From Halorubrum sp. 48-1-W (GTDB lineage Archaea; Halobacteriota; Halobacteria; Halobacteriales; Haloferacaceae): a DNA stretch of 64,000 nt. Both the position numbers and the translations under genes were made by a program. This document shows, piece by piece, positions 37,453 through 46,390 of the stretch (the stretch's first letter is position 1; each line of letters starts with the position of its first letter). Location of the stretch: NCBI RefSeq assembly GCF_003287355.1, contig NZ_QMIM01000003.1, positions 124,001 to 188,000 of the forward strand, in the 5' to 3' direction. The notes under the pieces were generated by a model. The model saw only the letters and a list, made by a program, of their open reading frames with translations, made no database searches and was not told the DNA's origin.

Positions 37453-38451
37453 ATGTCGTTCACCGTCAGCTGGCACACACTTCTTGAGGAACTCGATGAT
37501 CTCCCGGATAGCGCGACGCTCACCACGCCGCTGTCACACGATCGAATCCATGTCTCCGACGTACAGAAGCAACGGGTCGTCATCGAGTTTCTGGACCGCG
37601 ACATCGACGAGACACGCCCGCTTCAGCGCGACCAGTTCGAGACGCTGTACCGACGGATCACCGATGAGCCGGACGGCTTCGACCTCGATAGACTCCCGCC
37701 CGACGCCGATCCGTATCCAGCTGTCCTGTCGCTTCACCCGCGCTTCGAGATCGACGAGGATCAGGGGGTGATTGGTGAGACAGAGGGTCCGACCACCAGC
37801 CAGCTACTCGATTCGGGAGACGAAGCTGAGACAATCGAGGAGGAACGGACCGAGCCGGATCTGGACGTGTACGCTGATGCACTGTTGCTCATCGACGCGC
37901 TTGAACGCCACGAGGTCGAGGTCCTAGAGGACATAGAGACGGACGCCCTCGTGAACCTTTACACCCTGCTCTCGGACGTTCAGCGCAACGCCAACGACCT
38001 CCGTCAGGACGTTGCTGACGTGTTGCTCAACCGGCTCCATTACGACCGTCCCGTCAGTGGCTCGTTCGGTTCGGTCCAGCGCACAACCAGGCGCAACCGC
38101 TCGCTGAGAGACGAGAACGAGGTGCTGGAGACGCTCGAAGACGCCGGGGTCGACCCGGAGCGTGTAATGGGTGTAGACCGCCAGAAGGTAGACGATGCCC
38201 TCGACGTGACCGAACTCTCGGAGGGCGACGTATACGAGATCGAGGAGTCCGAGTACGTCCGTAAGGCCGAGGTGGACAAAGAACGCAAGGAGACACGCCT
38301 CCAGGGACTCAAAGACCAGCTTGCGGCCGCCGAAGGTGACGAACCTGAGGAACTGCGCAGGGAGATCGAGGAACTCGAAGACCGGATCGAGGAACTCACG
38401 GAGTTCAAGTCGGGCTCAGAGTTCCACACGCGGGCTGGTGGTGAACCATGA
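37453..38451 (+). CDS. Hypothetical acidic protein with C-terminal coiled coil
   Basis: A 332-aa acidic protein. Residues 1-100 form a mixed alpha/beta region (MSFTVSWHTLLEELDDLP). The middle (140-210) is helical. A conserved-looking segment (TTRRNRSLRDENEVLETLEDAGVDPERV) precedes a strong coiled coil at about 275-320 with heptad Leu/Glu repeats. No family is recognised. Its stop overlaps the start of the CcbP-like gene (ATGA), so the two are coupled. A structural or adaptor role is only a guess. Confidence 0.6.
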   Translation: MSFTVSWHTLLEELDDLPDSATLTTPLSHDRIHVSDVQKQRVVIEFLDRDIDETRPLQRDQFETLYRRITDEPDGFDLDRLPPDADPYPAVLSLHPRFEIDEDQGVIGETEGPTTSQLLDSGDEAETIEEERTEPDLDVYADALLLIDALERHEVEVLEDIETDALVNLYTLLSDVQRNANDLRQDVADVLLNRLHYDRPVSGSFGSVQRTTRRNRSLRDENEVLETLEDAGVDPERVMGVDRQKVDDALDVTELSEGDVYEIEESEYVRKAEVDKERKETRLQGLKDQLAAAEGDEPEELRREIEELEDRIEELTEFKSGSEFHTRAGGEP

Positions 38452-38798
38452 CTGAGCGAGACGAGGAGCGAGAAGAGCGCATCAAGATGGAGATCATTGT
38501 CGATGCCTACACCCAAGACGAGCAGGCGATGGGGTGGCACATCTATCTGGAGGAGACGATGGACGTTCCCTTCGAGGCACGCTGTATCGAAGAGCAGGAA
38601 GTATCACCGCTGGATGAAGGGGAGACGGTTCGTGTGGTCGGCAAACCGTCATCGGAGCCATCGCTCCGCCAGCAGTTCGTGACCATCGAGTGGATGGATC
38701 GGGAGTTCGGTGTCCCACTGAGCCAACTGGAGCCGGTTGAAGCCAGTGATGACACTGAGCAGGCCGTTTCGGACTGGCACTACTGGCTCGACCGATAA
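38448..38798 (+). CDS. CcbP-like calcium-binding protein
   Basis: A 116-aa acidic protein that closely follows the pattern of the cyanobacterial calcium-binding protein CcbP: IIVDAYTQDEQAMGWHIYLEE, VPFEARC, SPLDEGETVRVVG, then VPLSQLEPVE and AVSDWHYWLDR. In that family, acidic surface pockets bind calcium. It is coupled by a four-base overlap to the coiled-coil protein upstream. A calcium-buffering or protein-interaction role in this archaeon is inferred from the family only. Confidence 0.75.
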   Translation: MTERDEEREERIKMEIIVDAYTQDEQAMGWHIYLEETMDVPFEARCIEEQEVSPLDEGETVRVVGKPSSEPSLRQQFVTIEWMDREFGVPLSQLEPVEASDDTEQAVSDWHYWLDR

Positions 38799-38833
38799 CG
38801 TCACCAGCGTCGATACAAAAGAACTCCACAAAT

Positions 38834-39298
38834 ATGGCGACCTACCGTTTCCGCGTCAAGTACGAGCACGACCCCCGGTCGCTGTGGCGGGACATCGTCG
38901 TCGGGGCGGACCGAACCCTGGACGAGTTCCAGTCGGTACTCAACAGCGCGGTCGGACTGGACCAAGACCACCTCTGGTTCTTCGGAACTGACCAAGACTA
39001 CTGGGACAGCGACGTCCAGTACAAGCGCCCTGGAGAGATCGAACAATCCCCAGACGGAATGTTGCGCGGTGGCGAGGAGTATGACGCGGGCGAGACGACA
39101 GTCGGTCAGATGGCCCGTCAATTGGACTTGGACGAACGCGACCGGATCTGCTACCTCTTCGACTACGGTGACGAATGGCGCTTCTATGCCATCCTCAAGG
39201 AGATCAACGAGGGCGGAACCAACGATACAGAGCCGGAAGTCGTGAAAGAGAAAGGCGAGCCTGTCGAGCAGTATCCGCCACCCAGCGAAGGCTGGTAG
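38834..39298 (+). CDS. Plasmid pRiA4b ORF-3-like protein
   Basis: A 154-aa acidic protein with YRFRVKYEHDPRSLWRDIVV at the start, DHLWFFG in the middle and ICYLFDYGDEWRFY later, the signature of the pRiA4b ORF-3 family often carried on plasmids and transposons. The function is unknown. It starts 35 bases after the CcbP-like gene and converges on the DUF790 gene. Its presence supports a plasmid-like or mobile past for this stretch. Confidence 0.8.
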   Translation: MATYRFRVKYEHDPRSLWRDIVVGADRTLDEFQSVLNSAVGLDQDHLWFFGTDQDYWDSDVQYKRPGEIEQSPDGMLRGGEEYDAGETTVGQMARQLDLDERDRICYLFDYGDEWRFYAILKEINEGGTNDTEPEVVKEKGEPVEQYPPPSEGW

Positions 39299-39334
39299 TC
39301 ATCCTGAGGAATATTTGCGGCGAAGCGGCCCCGG

Positions 39335-40699
39335 TCAGTGTTGCTGATCAGGGGCGTGTCCGTCGATGGCGTGCGCCTCTGCCAACTCCACCACATCGTA
39401 GACGTGAATCCCTGATTTGAACCAGAGAACACGGTCTCTCGCCCCCTCAAAGTCGTCCGCTGAGCACTCTAACCGCTCCGAGACTGCGACAAGCAAGTGG
39501 TCGAGATCGGCCCCCCGAATTTTCGCCAGCTTCTCGTTGAGGTACTCGGGTGTCCAGAAGCCCACAATTTCGAAGATTGCTCGTCGTCCATCCGGATGTT
39601 CGATCGCGAAGTCGGGGATCATGACTTCGGCACCGAGATCGAAGACGTCGTCTTCTCGGACAAGTTCCCACTCCGTATTCGCTCGCTCCCACTTCCGGGC
39701 GAGCGTCCGCTCGACATCGCTATCGAACTGGTCGCCAGCACTGTAGTGCGAATCGAGGTCCTCCGTGTGGTCGAGCGCGAACTGTCGAGTCTCGCCGGTC
39801 GTCTCGTCGACGAGAATCGTCGCGGTCATCTCCCACCGATCACAGAGGGGCAACGCCGGCAGGAAGTTCGCCATGCGAATCCCGTACTTCTGCGATTGGG
39901 AGAACAGCGACGCGGGCCCGTCCAGCACGGCCTCGTAGCCGGCGGCCTGGTCGGTACTCGGGACGCGTTCACCGTCGACGTCGATCGGATAGATCCGGTG
40001 CATCAACCCGAACAGCTTCACGTAGCTGAACACCGTCCCGAAGTGATCCCAGACGCGAATTCGCATCTCCGTCGCATCGTAGAGCACCGCTTGGGCCAGC
40101 GCGAGGTTGTACCGGGTCAACAACCAGTCCACGGTGAGATCCGTGTGTTCGTACTCCGCGTCGCTGCTGCCGGTCAGGTTGGTCGTCGACGTCGATGCAT
40201 CATCATCACTGGCGTACTGGTCGGCCGTCCGCGTCCCGATTCGGACGAGTCGCTTGTTGTCCTCGAGATCGGCGTACATCCCGCGATAACACTCTTCGAG
40301 CGACAGTCCGAGGTCGTCGGCGACCGCGCTGTACACCTCCAGTTTCTGCGTGTCCTCGCCGAGGGTGGGCTGGCGGACGATCGGATAGCGCTCGTTAGCT
40401 TTCTCGAAGAGTTGCTGGCGGATCTCGCGCGGTTCGACGGAGGCCACGACCTCGAATTCGCACTCGTCTTTGAGGAGCTTCGCGAGGCCCTGAACGATCT
40501 TGTAGTCCGTATCCGCGACGGTCAGCTCACCGATGGCGTCCTCGAGATCACCTTTCGGCTCGCCAAGATGGTCCTCGAACAACTGGATGAGTTCGCGGGC
40601 GGTCTCCCGATAGCGCTCCTCGTCAGAGTCGATGAACAGCGGCGTAACCGTCTCGTCACCCGTGTGTGAGCGCGCGAGGTTAGCCGTCAGCACTGGCAC
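39335..40699 (-). CDS. DUF790 (Bax1-like) nuclease partner of XPB
   Basis: A 454-aa protein. The C-terminal region has EVMIPDFAIEHPDGRRAIFE followed by IVGFWTPEYLNEKL, the PD-(D/E)XK-like core of the archaeal XPB-associated nuclease Bax1 (DUF790). The start is GTG, either at 40699 or six bases further in (VLTANLARS). It overlaps the XPB helicase gene by about 20 bases on the same strand. In archaea this pair is thought to unwind and incise damaged DNA in a nucleotide-excision-like reaction. Confidence 0.88.
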   Translation of the reverse strand: MPVLTANLARSHTGDETVTPLFIDSDEERYRETARELIQLFEDHLGEPKGDLEDAIGELTVADTDYKIVQGLAKLLKDECEFEVVASVEPREIRQQLFEKANERYPIVRQPTLGEDTQKLEVYSAVADDLGLSLEECYRGMYADLEDNKRLVRIGTRTADQYASDDDASTSTTNLTGSSDAEYEHTDLTVDWLLTRYNLALAQAVLYDATEMRIRVWDHFGTVFSYVKLFGLMHRIYPIDVDGERVPSTDQAAGYEAVLDGPASLFSQSQKYGIRMANFLPALPLCDRWEMTATILVDETTGETRQFALDHTEDLDSHYSAGDQFDSDVERTLARKWERANTEWELVREDDVFDLGAEVMIPDFAIEHPDGRRAIFEIVGFWTPEYLNEKLAKIRGADLDHLLVAVSERLECSADDFEGARDRVLWFKSGIHVYDVVELAEAHAIDGHAPDQQH

Positions 40700-42092
40700 T
40701 CACCCCTTCGCGGCGACGCTGGGAGACGTAGGTCTCTATCGTCTCCTCGGTGATGATTTCGTAGAGGCGGGCCGGTTGGCGGTCGTCCGTCGGTCGGAGG
40801 ATCCGGCCAAGCCGCTGGGCGTACTGGCGTTTCGAGGCGCTCCCCGAGAGAATGATCCCGACGTTCGCAGCCGGGACGTCGATCCCCTCGTCGAGGACCT
40901 GGGAAGTCACAAGCATCGAGTAGTCGCCCGTGCGAAACCGCTCAAGGATCTCGGTGCGTTCGTCCGTCTTCGTCTGGTGGGTGATGCATGGGACGATGAA
41001 CTCCTGGGAGATGTCGTAGGCGAAGTCGTTGTTGGCGGTGAAAATGATGGCGCGGTCGTCGTGATGGCGCTTGATGAGATTGTCGAGCGTGTCGAGTTTC
41101 TTCTCGGCGGTGCGGGCGATTCGTTCGGCCCGTTGCTTGGCGATGAGTGCCCGCCGGCCTTGTGGGTCGTAGGATGTGCGCTTGAGGAACTCCGCATAAC
41201 CCTCCTCTTTCCAGAGGTCGAACTCGTGGCTGTCGACGTAGTCGCGATAGATCTGATACTCCTCGTCGTACGTCTCGCGCTCGTCGGCCGTGAGCTCGAC
41301 CGACATGTGGATCGTTTCGTATTCGCTGAGGTATTCGCCGGCGAGTTCGTCGACGTCCTCACGGTAGACGACCGGGCCGAGGAGGTCCTCGAGGAGTTCG
41401 TGCTTGCCGTCGGGCCGCTCATACGTTGCAGTCAACCCGAGGCGATACGGCGCGATCATCATCTCGGGGATCTGCCGGTAGGTCGGGGCTGGCAAGTGGT
41501 GTTCCTCGTCGACGACGAGCAACCCAAACTGGTCGCCGTATTCGTTGACGTAGCGATAGGCGCTATCGTAGGTGGTGACGGTGATCGCGGTGACGTCATG
41601 GCTACCGCCACCGAGGACGCCGACCGGCTCTGTAAGTTGGTCGCCGAAGGCGTTGGTGAGCGTGGCGTGCCACTGGTTCATCAGGTCGATTGTCGGCGTC
41701 ACGACGAGCGCACTGACGCCGGCGTCAGCGATAGCCTGCAGCCCGAGGAAGGTTTTCCCGCTGCCCGTGGGGAGCACGACGCTCCCTCGCCGCCCGTGGT
41801 CGATCCAGGCGTCGAGGGCGGCCTGCTGGTAGTCACGCGGTTCGATGTGGAGCGCCGGCGTAAGCTCCAGGTCGGGGTAGGCCCGAGCAGCATCCTCGCA
41901 GGACCGACCGAATCCATCGCGGAGCGTGGCTTGGTCGTCGCTGCCCGTCCATGTGCCGGCCCATTCGAGGAGGGCTCGATATCGATATGCCTGTGTGCGA
42001 TGCTCGTCGACGCGGTCGTCCCACTCCGCGTAGGGCACATTCTCGGTCGCGTCACGGAGTAGGAGAGTTCCGTCGTCGAATTCGATCCGCAT
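40680..42092 (-). CDS. xpb: XPB/Rad25-like DNA helicase
   Basis: A 470-aa SF2 helicase. Walker A VVLPTGSGKTFLGLQA (about residue 135), DEEH-type box LLVVDEEHHLPAP, and helicase C motifs QVLDEGIDVPAANVGI and QYAQRLGRILRP are all intact. The first 80 residues form the damage-recognition-like domain. It is coupled to the DUF790 nuclease. It starts from MRIEFDDG at 42092, after which a long intergenic region begins. Confidence 0.9.
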   Translation of the reverse strand: MRIEFDDGTLLLRDATENVPYAEWDDRVDEHRTQAYRYRALLEWAGTWTGSDDQATLRDGFGRSCEDAARAYPDLELTPALHIEPRDYQQAALDAWIDHGRRGSVVLPTGSGKTFLGLQAIADAGVSALVVTPTIDLMNQWHATLTNAFGDQLTEPVGVLGGGSHDVTAITVTTYDSAYRYVNEYGDQFGLLVVDEEHHLPAPTYRQIPEMMIAPYRLGLTATYERPDGKHELLEDLLGPVVYREDVDELAGEYLSEYETIHMSVELTADERETYDEEYQIYRDYVDSHEFDLWKEEGYAEFLKRTSYDPQGRRALIAKQRAERIARTAEKKLDTLDNLIKRHHDDRAIIFTANNDFAYDISQEFIVPCITHQTKTDERTEILERFRTGDYSMLVTSQVLDEGIDVPAANVGIILSGSASKRQYAQRLGRILRPTDDRQPARLYEIITEETIETYVSQRRREGVSASADG

Positions 42093-42483
42093 TCGCTATG
42101 TAGATGCATGCGACCGGCCGGATTCAATCTGTGGGTCGCGTTTGAGTGGTTCCTGTGACTCGACGTGGCGGCTTCGGTGCTTCATACTCTTCGTTCGAAA
42201 CTAGTGCTCTGTCAATCGCCAATTATCGAAGTTGCAAGGCTAAAACTTCGCCTTCACCACGGGGAGGATATCAAGATACTCTCGGATATACGTCCGTGAA
42301 CGGTTGGGCGAGCAACGTTCACCAAATTGATTTGATGACGACAATCTCTCAGACGGCAGGCTTTAGATCAAGTAACTAAGTCTGCTTCCACTTTCACTTT
42401 GGTTCACTGAGGTATATGTGGGCTCGTTCCCTTAGAGAGAAGCAGAGGGCATTGCGTCCCTCAGTCACACGCTTCACACTCAT
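42093..42483. other. Gene-free region with a possible IS200/605 right-end scar
   Basis: There is no supported gene in these 391 bases. At 42241-42274 the sequence ends GGGGAGGATATCAA, close to the GGGGAGGATGTCAA right terminus of the TnpB element at 59524, but the preceding hairpin is imperfect. It may be the worn end of an old insertion. The rest appears featureless. Confidence 0.25.
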
Positions 42484-42621
42484 ATGAGCACTCAGGACCC
42501 GCACCTCGGCGACTGCCCGCATTGCGGTTGTGAGATTCTGTCCCGTCATACTCTGATAGAGTATGCGGGCGGTGTCTGGGCTGAATGTCCCGAGTGCCGG
42601 GATGTCGTTGACCCACAGTAA
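42484..42621 (+). CDS. Small CPxCG zinc-finger protein, 45 aa
   Basis: A 45-residue protein with DCPHCGCE near residue 11 and AECPECRD near 35, two zinc knuckles in the pattern of the haloarchaeal CPxCG micro-proteins. It probably folds around one zinc. Such proteins affect growth and biofilm behaviour in Haloferax, but this homologue is not assignable to a pathway. It is six bases upstream of another tiny zinc protein on the same strand. Confidence 0.7.
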   Translation: MSTQDPHLGDCPHCGCEILSRHTLIEYAGGVWAECPECRDVVDPQ

Positions 42622-42627
42622 GTCTCT

Positions 42628-42723
42628 ATGTTACGAGTCCTAAAGCGGCTGTCTCCGAGTTCAACTGATACAACAGCACTGTTCGAGTGTCGATCTTGCG
42701 GGACCAATTTAGTACGTCCATGA
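42628..42723 (+). CDS. Truncated small zinc-ribbon protein, 31 aa
   Basis: A 31-residue reading frame, MLRVLKRLSP to FECRSCGTNLVRP. It matches the first half of the protein at 47052 (YECRNCGTT) but stops before a second CPxCG knuckle. Either it binds zinc as a dimer or it is a decayed copy. It is coupled to the zinc protein upstream. Confidence 0.4.
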   Translation: MLRVLKRLSPSSTDTTALFECRSCGTNLVRP

Positions 42724-42753
42724 TTCATTAGACGATTCGGTGCATCCCGGTCG

Positions 42754-43608
42754 TCATCCAGTGTAAATCGCCGATGTCTTCGCCGATTCGTTCGCTGTGG
42801 TATTCACGGTTGTTTCGTTCGTGGTGCCGATGTTCGGTCTAACGAGCCAGGAACCGGTGACATCGGCGACGTCAGCGCGCATCGCGGAAGGTTCACGAGG
42901 TGCAGGTGTGTCGCCACGCTGTGGCCCGTAGGCACCAAACCCGGCGTGGTTTACACCATCTAGTTCGACGATTTCCGCATCTGCGGGGAGCAACGCACGG
43001 TGTTTGCGTTCTCGGTCAGTGTTGAGAACGCCATCGTCGGTGCCGAGGACGGATAACACCCGGAGATCGCTGTGACTGATGTCGACGTCGCAGTACGCTG
43101 CGTGGAGAACGAGTCCGTCGAGATCCGCCGCGTTGTCCGCGGCGTAGCGACATGCCATGGCACCGCCGAGGGAGTGACCGGCGATATTCCAGGACTCAAC
43201 TGCGGGCTGGGTTGCCATAGCGTCGGTGGCGCGGTTCGGTGCCAAGACCGCGAGGTTGAGCGGCATGTCGACAATAACGACCACGATATCGCGTTCCGTG
43301 ACGATCGACGCGGCGGTCGGCACGTAGCTCTCGTGGTTTACCCGCGCTCCGGGATAGTAGACGACACCAACGGTGTTGTTGGTGATTGGTCCGCTCCGGA
43401 CGGCGGTTCCTCTGTCGAATCGCTCGATCGTTATCGCCTCGTTTCCTTCGACAGTAGTCAGCGCTTCGGCGTTTGGGCCGTAGCCGATAGCGAAGTACGC
43501 GACGGTACCAATCGTGACGAGCACGAGTGCCACGAGGAGGATGCCGAGAGCGACGGCAGCGATGCTCTGACGAGTCCAGTCCACGGCCGAGAGACGGCGC
43601 GATCCCAA
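42754..43608 (-). CDS. Alpha/beta-hydrolase, membrane anchored
   Basis: A 284-aa protein. Residues 14-42 form a hydrophobic anchor, so the enzyme domain probably faces outside. The nucleophile elbow is AGHSLGGAMA, the acid is in SVLGTDDGVLN, and the catalytic His is in ELDGVNHAGFG, so the Ser-Asp-His triad is complete. The substrate is unknown; esterase or carboxymethylenebutenolidase-like activity is possible. The tail is rich in Thr and Asn (possible N-glycosylation sites NETT, NTTA), fitting an exported protein. Confidence 0.8.
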   Translation of the reverse strand: MGSRRLSAVDWTRQSIAAVALGILLVALVLVTIGTVAYFAIGYGPNAEALTTVEGNEAITIERFDRGTAVRSGPITNNTVGVVYYPGARVNHESYVPTAASIVTERDIVVVIVDMPLNLAVLAPNRATDAMATQPAVESWNIAGHSLGGAMACRYAADNAADLDGLVLHAAYCDVDISHSDLRVLSVLGTDDGVLNTDRERKHRALLPADAEIVELDGVNHAGFGAYGPQRGDTPAPREPSAMRADVADVTGSWLVRPNIGTTNETTVNTTANESAKTSAIYTG

Positions 43609-43685
43609 TTAAACGATATCCCATGATGAGCAGCACATTCCAACGGGTGATTTATTCTATCCGAGATGAATAACACGAGAGCCAC

Positions 43686-43714
43686 GTACTGAATCTATTC
43701 TCTACATCTGGCAC
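43686..43714 (+). repeat. Dispersed 29-bp repeat, copy 1
   Basis: It begins GTACTGAAT and ends CATCTGGCAC, and is the most divergent copy of a family also found at 46921, 47708, 47774, 50791 and 52808. It lies about 100 bases before the dehydrogenase-like gene at 43817. Confidence 0.3.
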
Positions 43715-43816
43715 AGCAGTTCCTGATAGAAACCGGATAAGATGGTTCCACTATCACCGGTCAGAGCCTTGCCCGAACAGTTGAGGTTCTTCGCGTCCTA
43801 TTGGTAGTAGAAACCC

Positions 43817-45070
43817 GTGTCATCTACAACAAACAACTACGATATCGTGGTCTGGGGAGCCACAGGATTCGCTGGCCAACTCGTCGCCGAACATCTCACC
43901 AGTCACTACCCCGCTGCTGAACTGTCTGTTGCTCTTGGTGGTCGAAATGCATCCAAGCTCCGCCGACTCGCAGAAGGACTTGCAAATGAGTCTGATCGAG
44001 AGGAGATCGCCATTGTCGTCGGTGATGCCACCAAACCGGCGAGCCTCCGTGAGATGGCCGGCCAAACGCAGGTCGTCTGTACGACAGTCGGGCCCTACAC
44101 AACATACGGGACACCACTCGTCGAAGCCTGCATTGAGGCTGGAACCGACTACTGTGATCTCACCGGGGAGATTAACTGGGTTCGAGAGATGATCGACCGC
44201 TATCACGACGATGCTGTGGCTGCCGACGTGAAAATCGTCCACAGCTGTGGGTTCGATTCGATCCCATCCGACCTCGGGGTCAAACTGCTGCAATCGTACG
44301 CTACCGAGGAGTTTGGAGACTCTTGTGAGTTCGTTCGTATCTATCTCGAAGATGGAGAGGGTGGGGTGAGTGGCGGCACCTTAGCCAGTGCGGCCGAATT
44401 ATTCGAAGCCGCCGCAACTGATCCGATTGCCCGAGAAACAGTATCGAATCCGTACTCGTTGGCTCCACCGGGCGAACGCTACGGTGTCGATACAGGCGAA
44501 CAACGACGACCACAGCGAGATTCCATCCGCTCGATATGGACGGCTCCCTCGCCGATGGCAGCCGTCAACGAACGGGTAATCCGACGGAGCAATGCCCTCT
44601 TGGAGTATCCGTGGGGCCGAGAGTTTCGGTGTACAGAGGTCATCCCAACCAGTTCTGGGATCGGCGGTGCCGCAGCAGCTGGCGGGATCGCACTCGGCTT
44701 GGGTGTCGGAACCGCTGCGATGAAGAGTCGGCTGCTTCGGCGTGGATTGCGTCGGTTCGTGTTCCCTGAGCCGGGCACAGGGCCCTCGGAAGCGGAGATT
44801 AAATCAGGTCACTTCTTGATTCGTGTCATCGGCCGAGGGACAACGACCGATGGGCCGTTCACTGTCGTAAGTGAGATCGGAGCCGAACTGGATCCTGGCT
44901 ATGGCGCAACCGCCCGGATGCTCGGAGAGGCTGGGATGTGCTTGCTGCGAGGTGAGACGGAGTCACCGCTAGACGGTGGCATTCTGACGCCCGCTTCGGG
45001 GATTGGTGATCCACTCGGTGATCGACTTCGGGATGTTGGCTTCACCGTGACCGCTGGTGCGTGGCAATGA
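43817..45070 (+). CDS. Saccharopine dehydrogenase-like / trans-acting enoyl reductase family protein
   Basis: A 417-aa protein starting with GTG. The N-terminus IVVWGATGFAGQLVAEHL is a Rossmann NAD(P)-binding motif. CTTVGPYTTYGTPLVEACIE and DLTGEINWVREM are typical of the saccharopine-dehydrogenase-like family, which includes the mycobacterial trans-acting enoyl reductase. A hydrophobic stretch at about 282-300 (GIGGAAAAGGIALGLGVG) suggests contact with the membrane or a lipid substrate. In archaea the likely role is a reduction in lipid metabolism, but the substrate is not determined. Confidence 0.8.
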   Translation: MSSTTNNYDIVVWGATGFAGQLVAEHLTSHYPAAELSVALGGRNASKLRRLAEGLANESDREEIAIVVGDATKPASLREMAGQTQVVCTTVGPYTTYGTPLVEACIEAGTDYCDLTGEINWVREMIDRYHDDAVAADVKIVHSCGFDSIPSDLGVKLLQSYATEEFGDSCEFVRIYLEDGEGGVSGGTLASAAELFEAAATDPIARETVSNPYSLAPPGERYGVDTGEQRRPQRDSIRSIWTAPSPMAAVNERVIRRSNALLEYPWGREFRCTEVIPTSSGIGGAAAAGGIALGLGVGTAAMKSRLLRRGLRRFVFPEPGTGPSEAEIKSGHFLIRVIGRGTTTDGPFTVVSEIGAELDPGYGATARMLGEAGMCLLRGETESPLDGGILTPASGIGDPLGDRLRDVGFTVTAGAWQ

Positions 45071-45100
45071 GCAACACATCATGGCGATGACTCTCGGGAG

Positions 45101-45499
45101 CTAATCGTGGTCTTCAACCGCTTGCCGAAAAGCCGTGAGGACTAATTCTGCACACTGGAGCCTGCTGGGTGTCAACTCCATTCTAACACGTTCTTCGATG
45201 TATTCGTTATCCCACTCGATGATCTCAGAAACAGCGGTACCAACCATCTGTTCGGACAACAACGAAGCACCAGCTTGAGATAATGTACATCCATCTCCTG
45301 TAAAGCGAACGGCCTCGACAATGTTTCCTTCGTCGCTAAGAGCGACCTGAAGGGAGACACGGTCGCCATCGGGATGAGTTGGGCCGACACACTGCGGGTT
45401 CGTCATTTCGGCTTCGATATCAGGTGATTGGAGTTCACCGTAATTCCGTGGATTCCGTGAGTGATCCCCGAGCATCTCTTGAACGAGTTTGTCGTCCAT
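45101..45499 (-). CDS. IscU/SufU-type Fe-S scaffold protein, variant
   Basis: A 132-aa protein from MDDKLVQEM; an upstream ATG would add four residues. Three cysteines are placed as in NifU-N/SufU scaffolds: C37 in NPQCVG, C71 in GDGCTLSQAG and C106 in RLQCAELVL. The usual CGD after the first cysteine is replaced by CVGPTHPDGD, so the conserved Asp is shifted by an insertion of several residues. It probably receives sulfur for cluster assembly, but the loop change could alter zinc or cluster binding. It stands alone, without a cysteine desulfurase nearby. Confidence 0.8.
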   Translation of the reverse strand: MDDKLVQEMLGDHSRNPRNYGELQSPDIEAEMTNPQCVGPTHPDGDRVSLQVALSDEGNIVEAVRFTGDGCTLSQAGASLLSEQMVGTAVSEIIEWDNEYIEERVRMELTPSRLQCAELVLTAFRQAVEDHD

Positions 45500-45750
45500 G
45501 TCTCTCTGCAAGATCTACAAGATCAAGATTGCTCGGGAAATTGTTATCCGTTGAGTGCCCAACGAGATTTCTTCGGTCGCCGGTTGGAACTTGAGGAAGG
45601 TGCGTCTCCAGACCGTGAGCGTGTCTGGTTCCGCAAACACGGCGGTAATACTAGTGACCATCTATGATCCTCAACTCTTTGACTCAGAGCCAACAAGCCC
45701 AGATATCGGTACTTCCCAACCGGCGTAATCAACTGAATTGAATCGCCGAT

Positions 45751-46390
45751 GTGATCACGGGAAAGTGTCTGGATCTGGATGTGTTCAAGATCCTCGATCC
45801 AGACGGGTACCTTTCGGCCTCGGACGTCAAAGACGTAGCGGAAGAAGTCATTGCTCCGCTCCCCTTGCCGGAGGTCAAGGAGAGCCCCCTCGACCCCGGC
45901 GACATCTGGCTCGTCGTCATCTTGGCCTGTGTTAACCAGACCTCAATCTGGGAAACGTGCAAAGACACCGACGGAACACCCTGTGACGACACGACTCTCA
46001 CGTATCTTCACACTCTTGACCGTGACTGGCTCGAAGTCTTTGCCAACCTTCTGCTTGGACGCCTCACCATGACGATTCTCGACCCGCCGGTCGAGAATCG
46101 TCTCTATCGACTTCATCGACATACCCCATCACGGCGATCACTACGCCGAGGAAGGCGAACTCTGCTCGATGGTTCCCAAAGACGGTACGACGACTTGCCA
46201 CCGCTACTGTACCACCTATTTCGTCTCCAACGAGAAGCCGGTGACACTGGCGATGACCGACATCCGCAACGACGAAGAGGAGGCCGACGCGGTCGAGCGC
46301 GTGCTCGCCCGCGTCGAGATGCGTTGGCAGTGGAAGATCAAAGCGAACGGGATTGGTGTACCGGCGTCACAGGCTGCGGCCGCGGGCTGA
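45751..46390 (+). pseudogene. ISH3-family transposase remnant, frameshifted and truncated
   Basis: The first frame reads VAEEVIAPLPLPEVKESPLD and NQTSIWETCKDTDGTP, as in ISH3/ISH51 transposases. Near 46085 the frame changes and continues RIVSIDFIDIPHHGDHYAEE, with the first catalytic Asp, then GTTTCHRYCTTYFVSNEK and TDIRNDEEEADAVERVLARVE. After about 46315 the similarity ends and the remaining half with the other catalytic residues is missing. No intact terminal repeats were seen. The element is dead. Confidence 0.75.

Noticed and set aside
39497-40669. 390-codon plus-strand frame over the DUF790 gene
   Set aside because: Antisense shadow of the DUF790 gene, whose motifs are clear.
40632-42062. 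476-codon open frame on the plus strand across the XPB gene
   Set aside because: It is the antisense shadow of the well-supported XPB helicase, made possible by high GC; it shows no domain.
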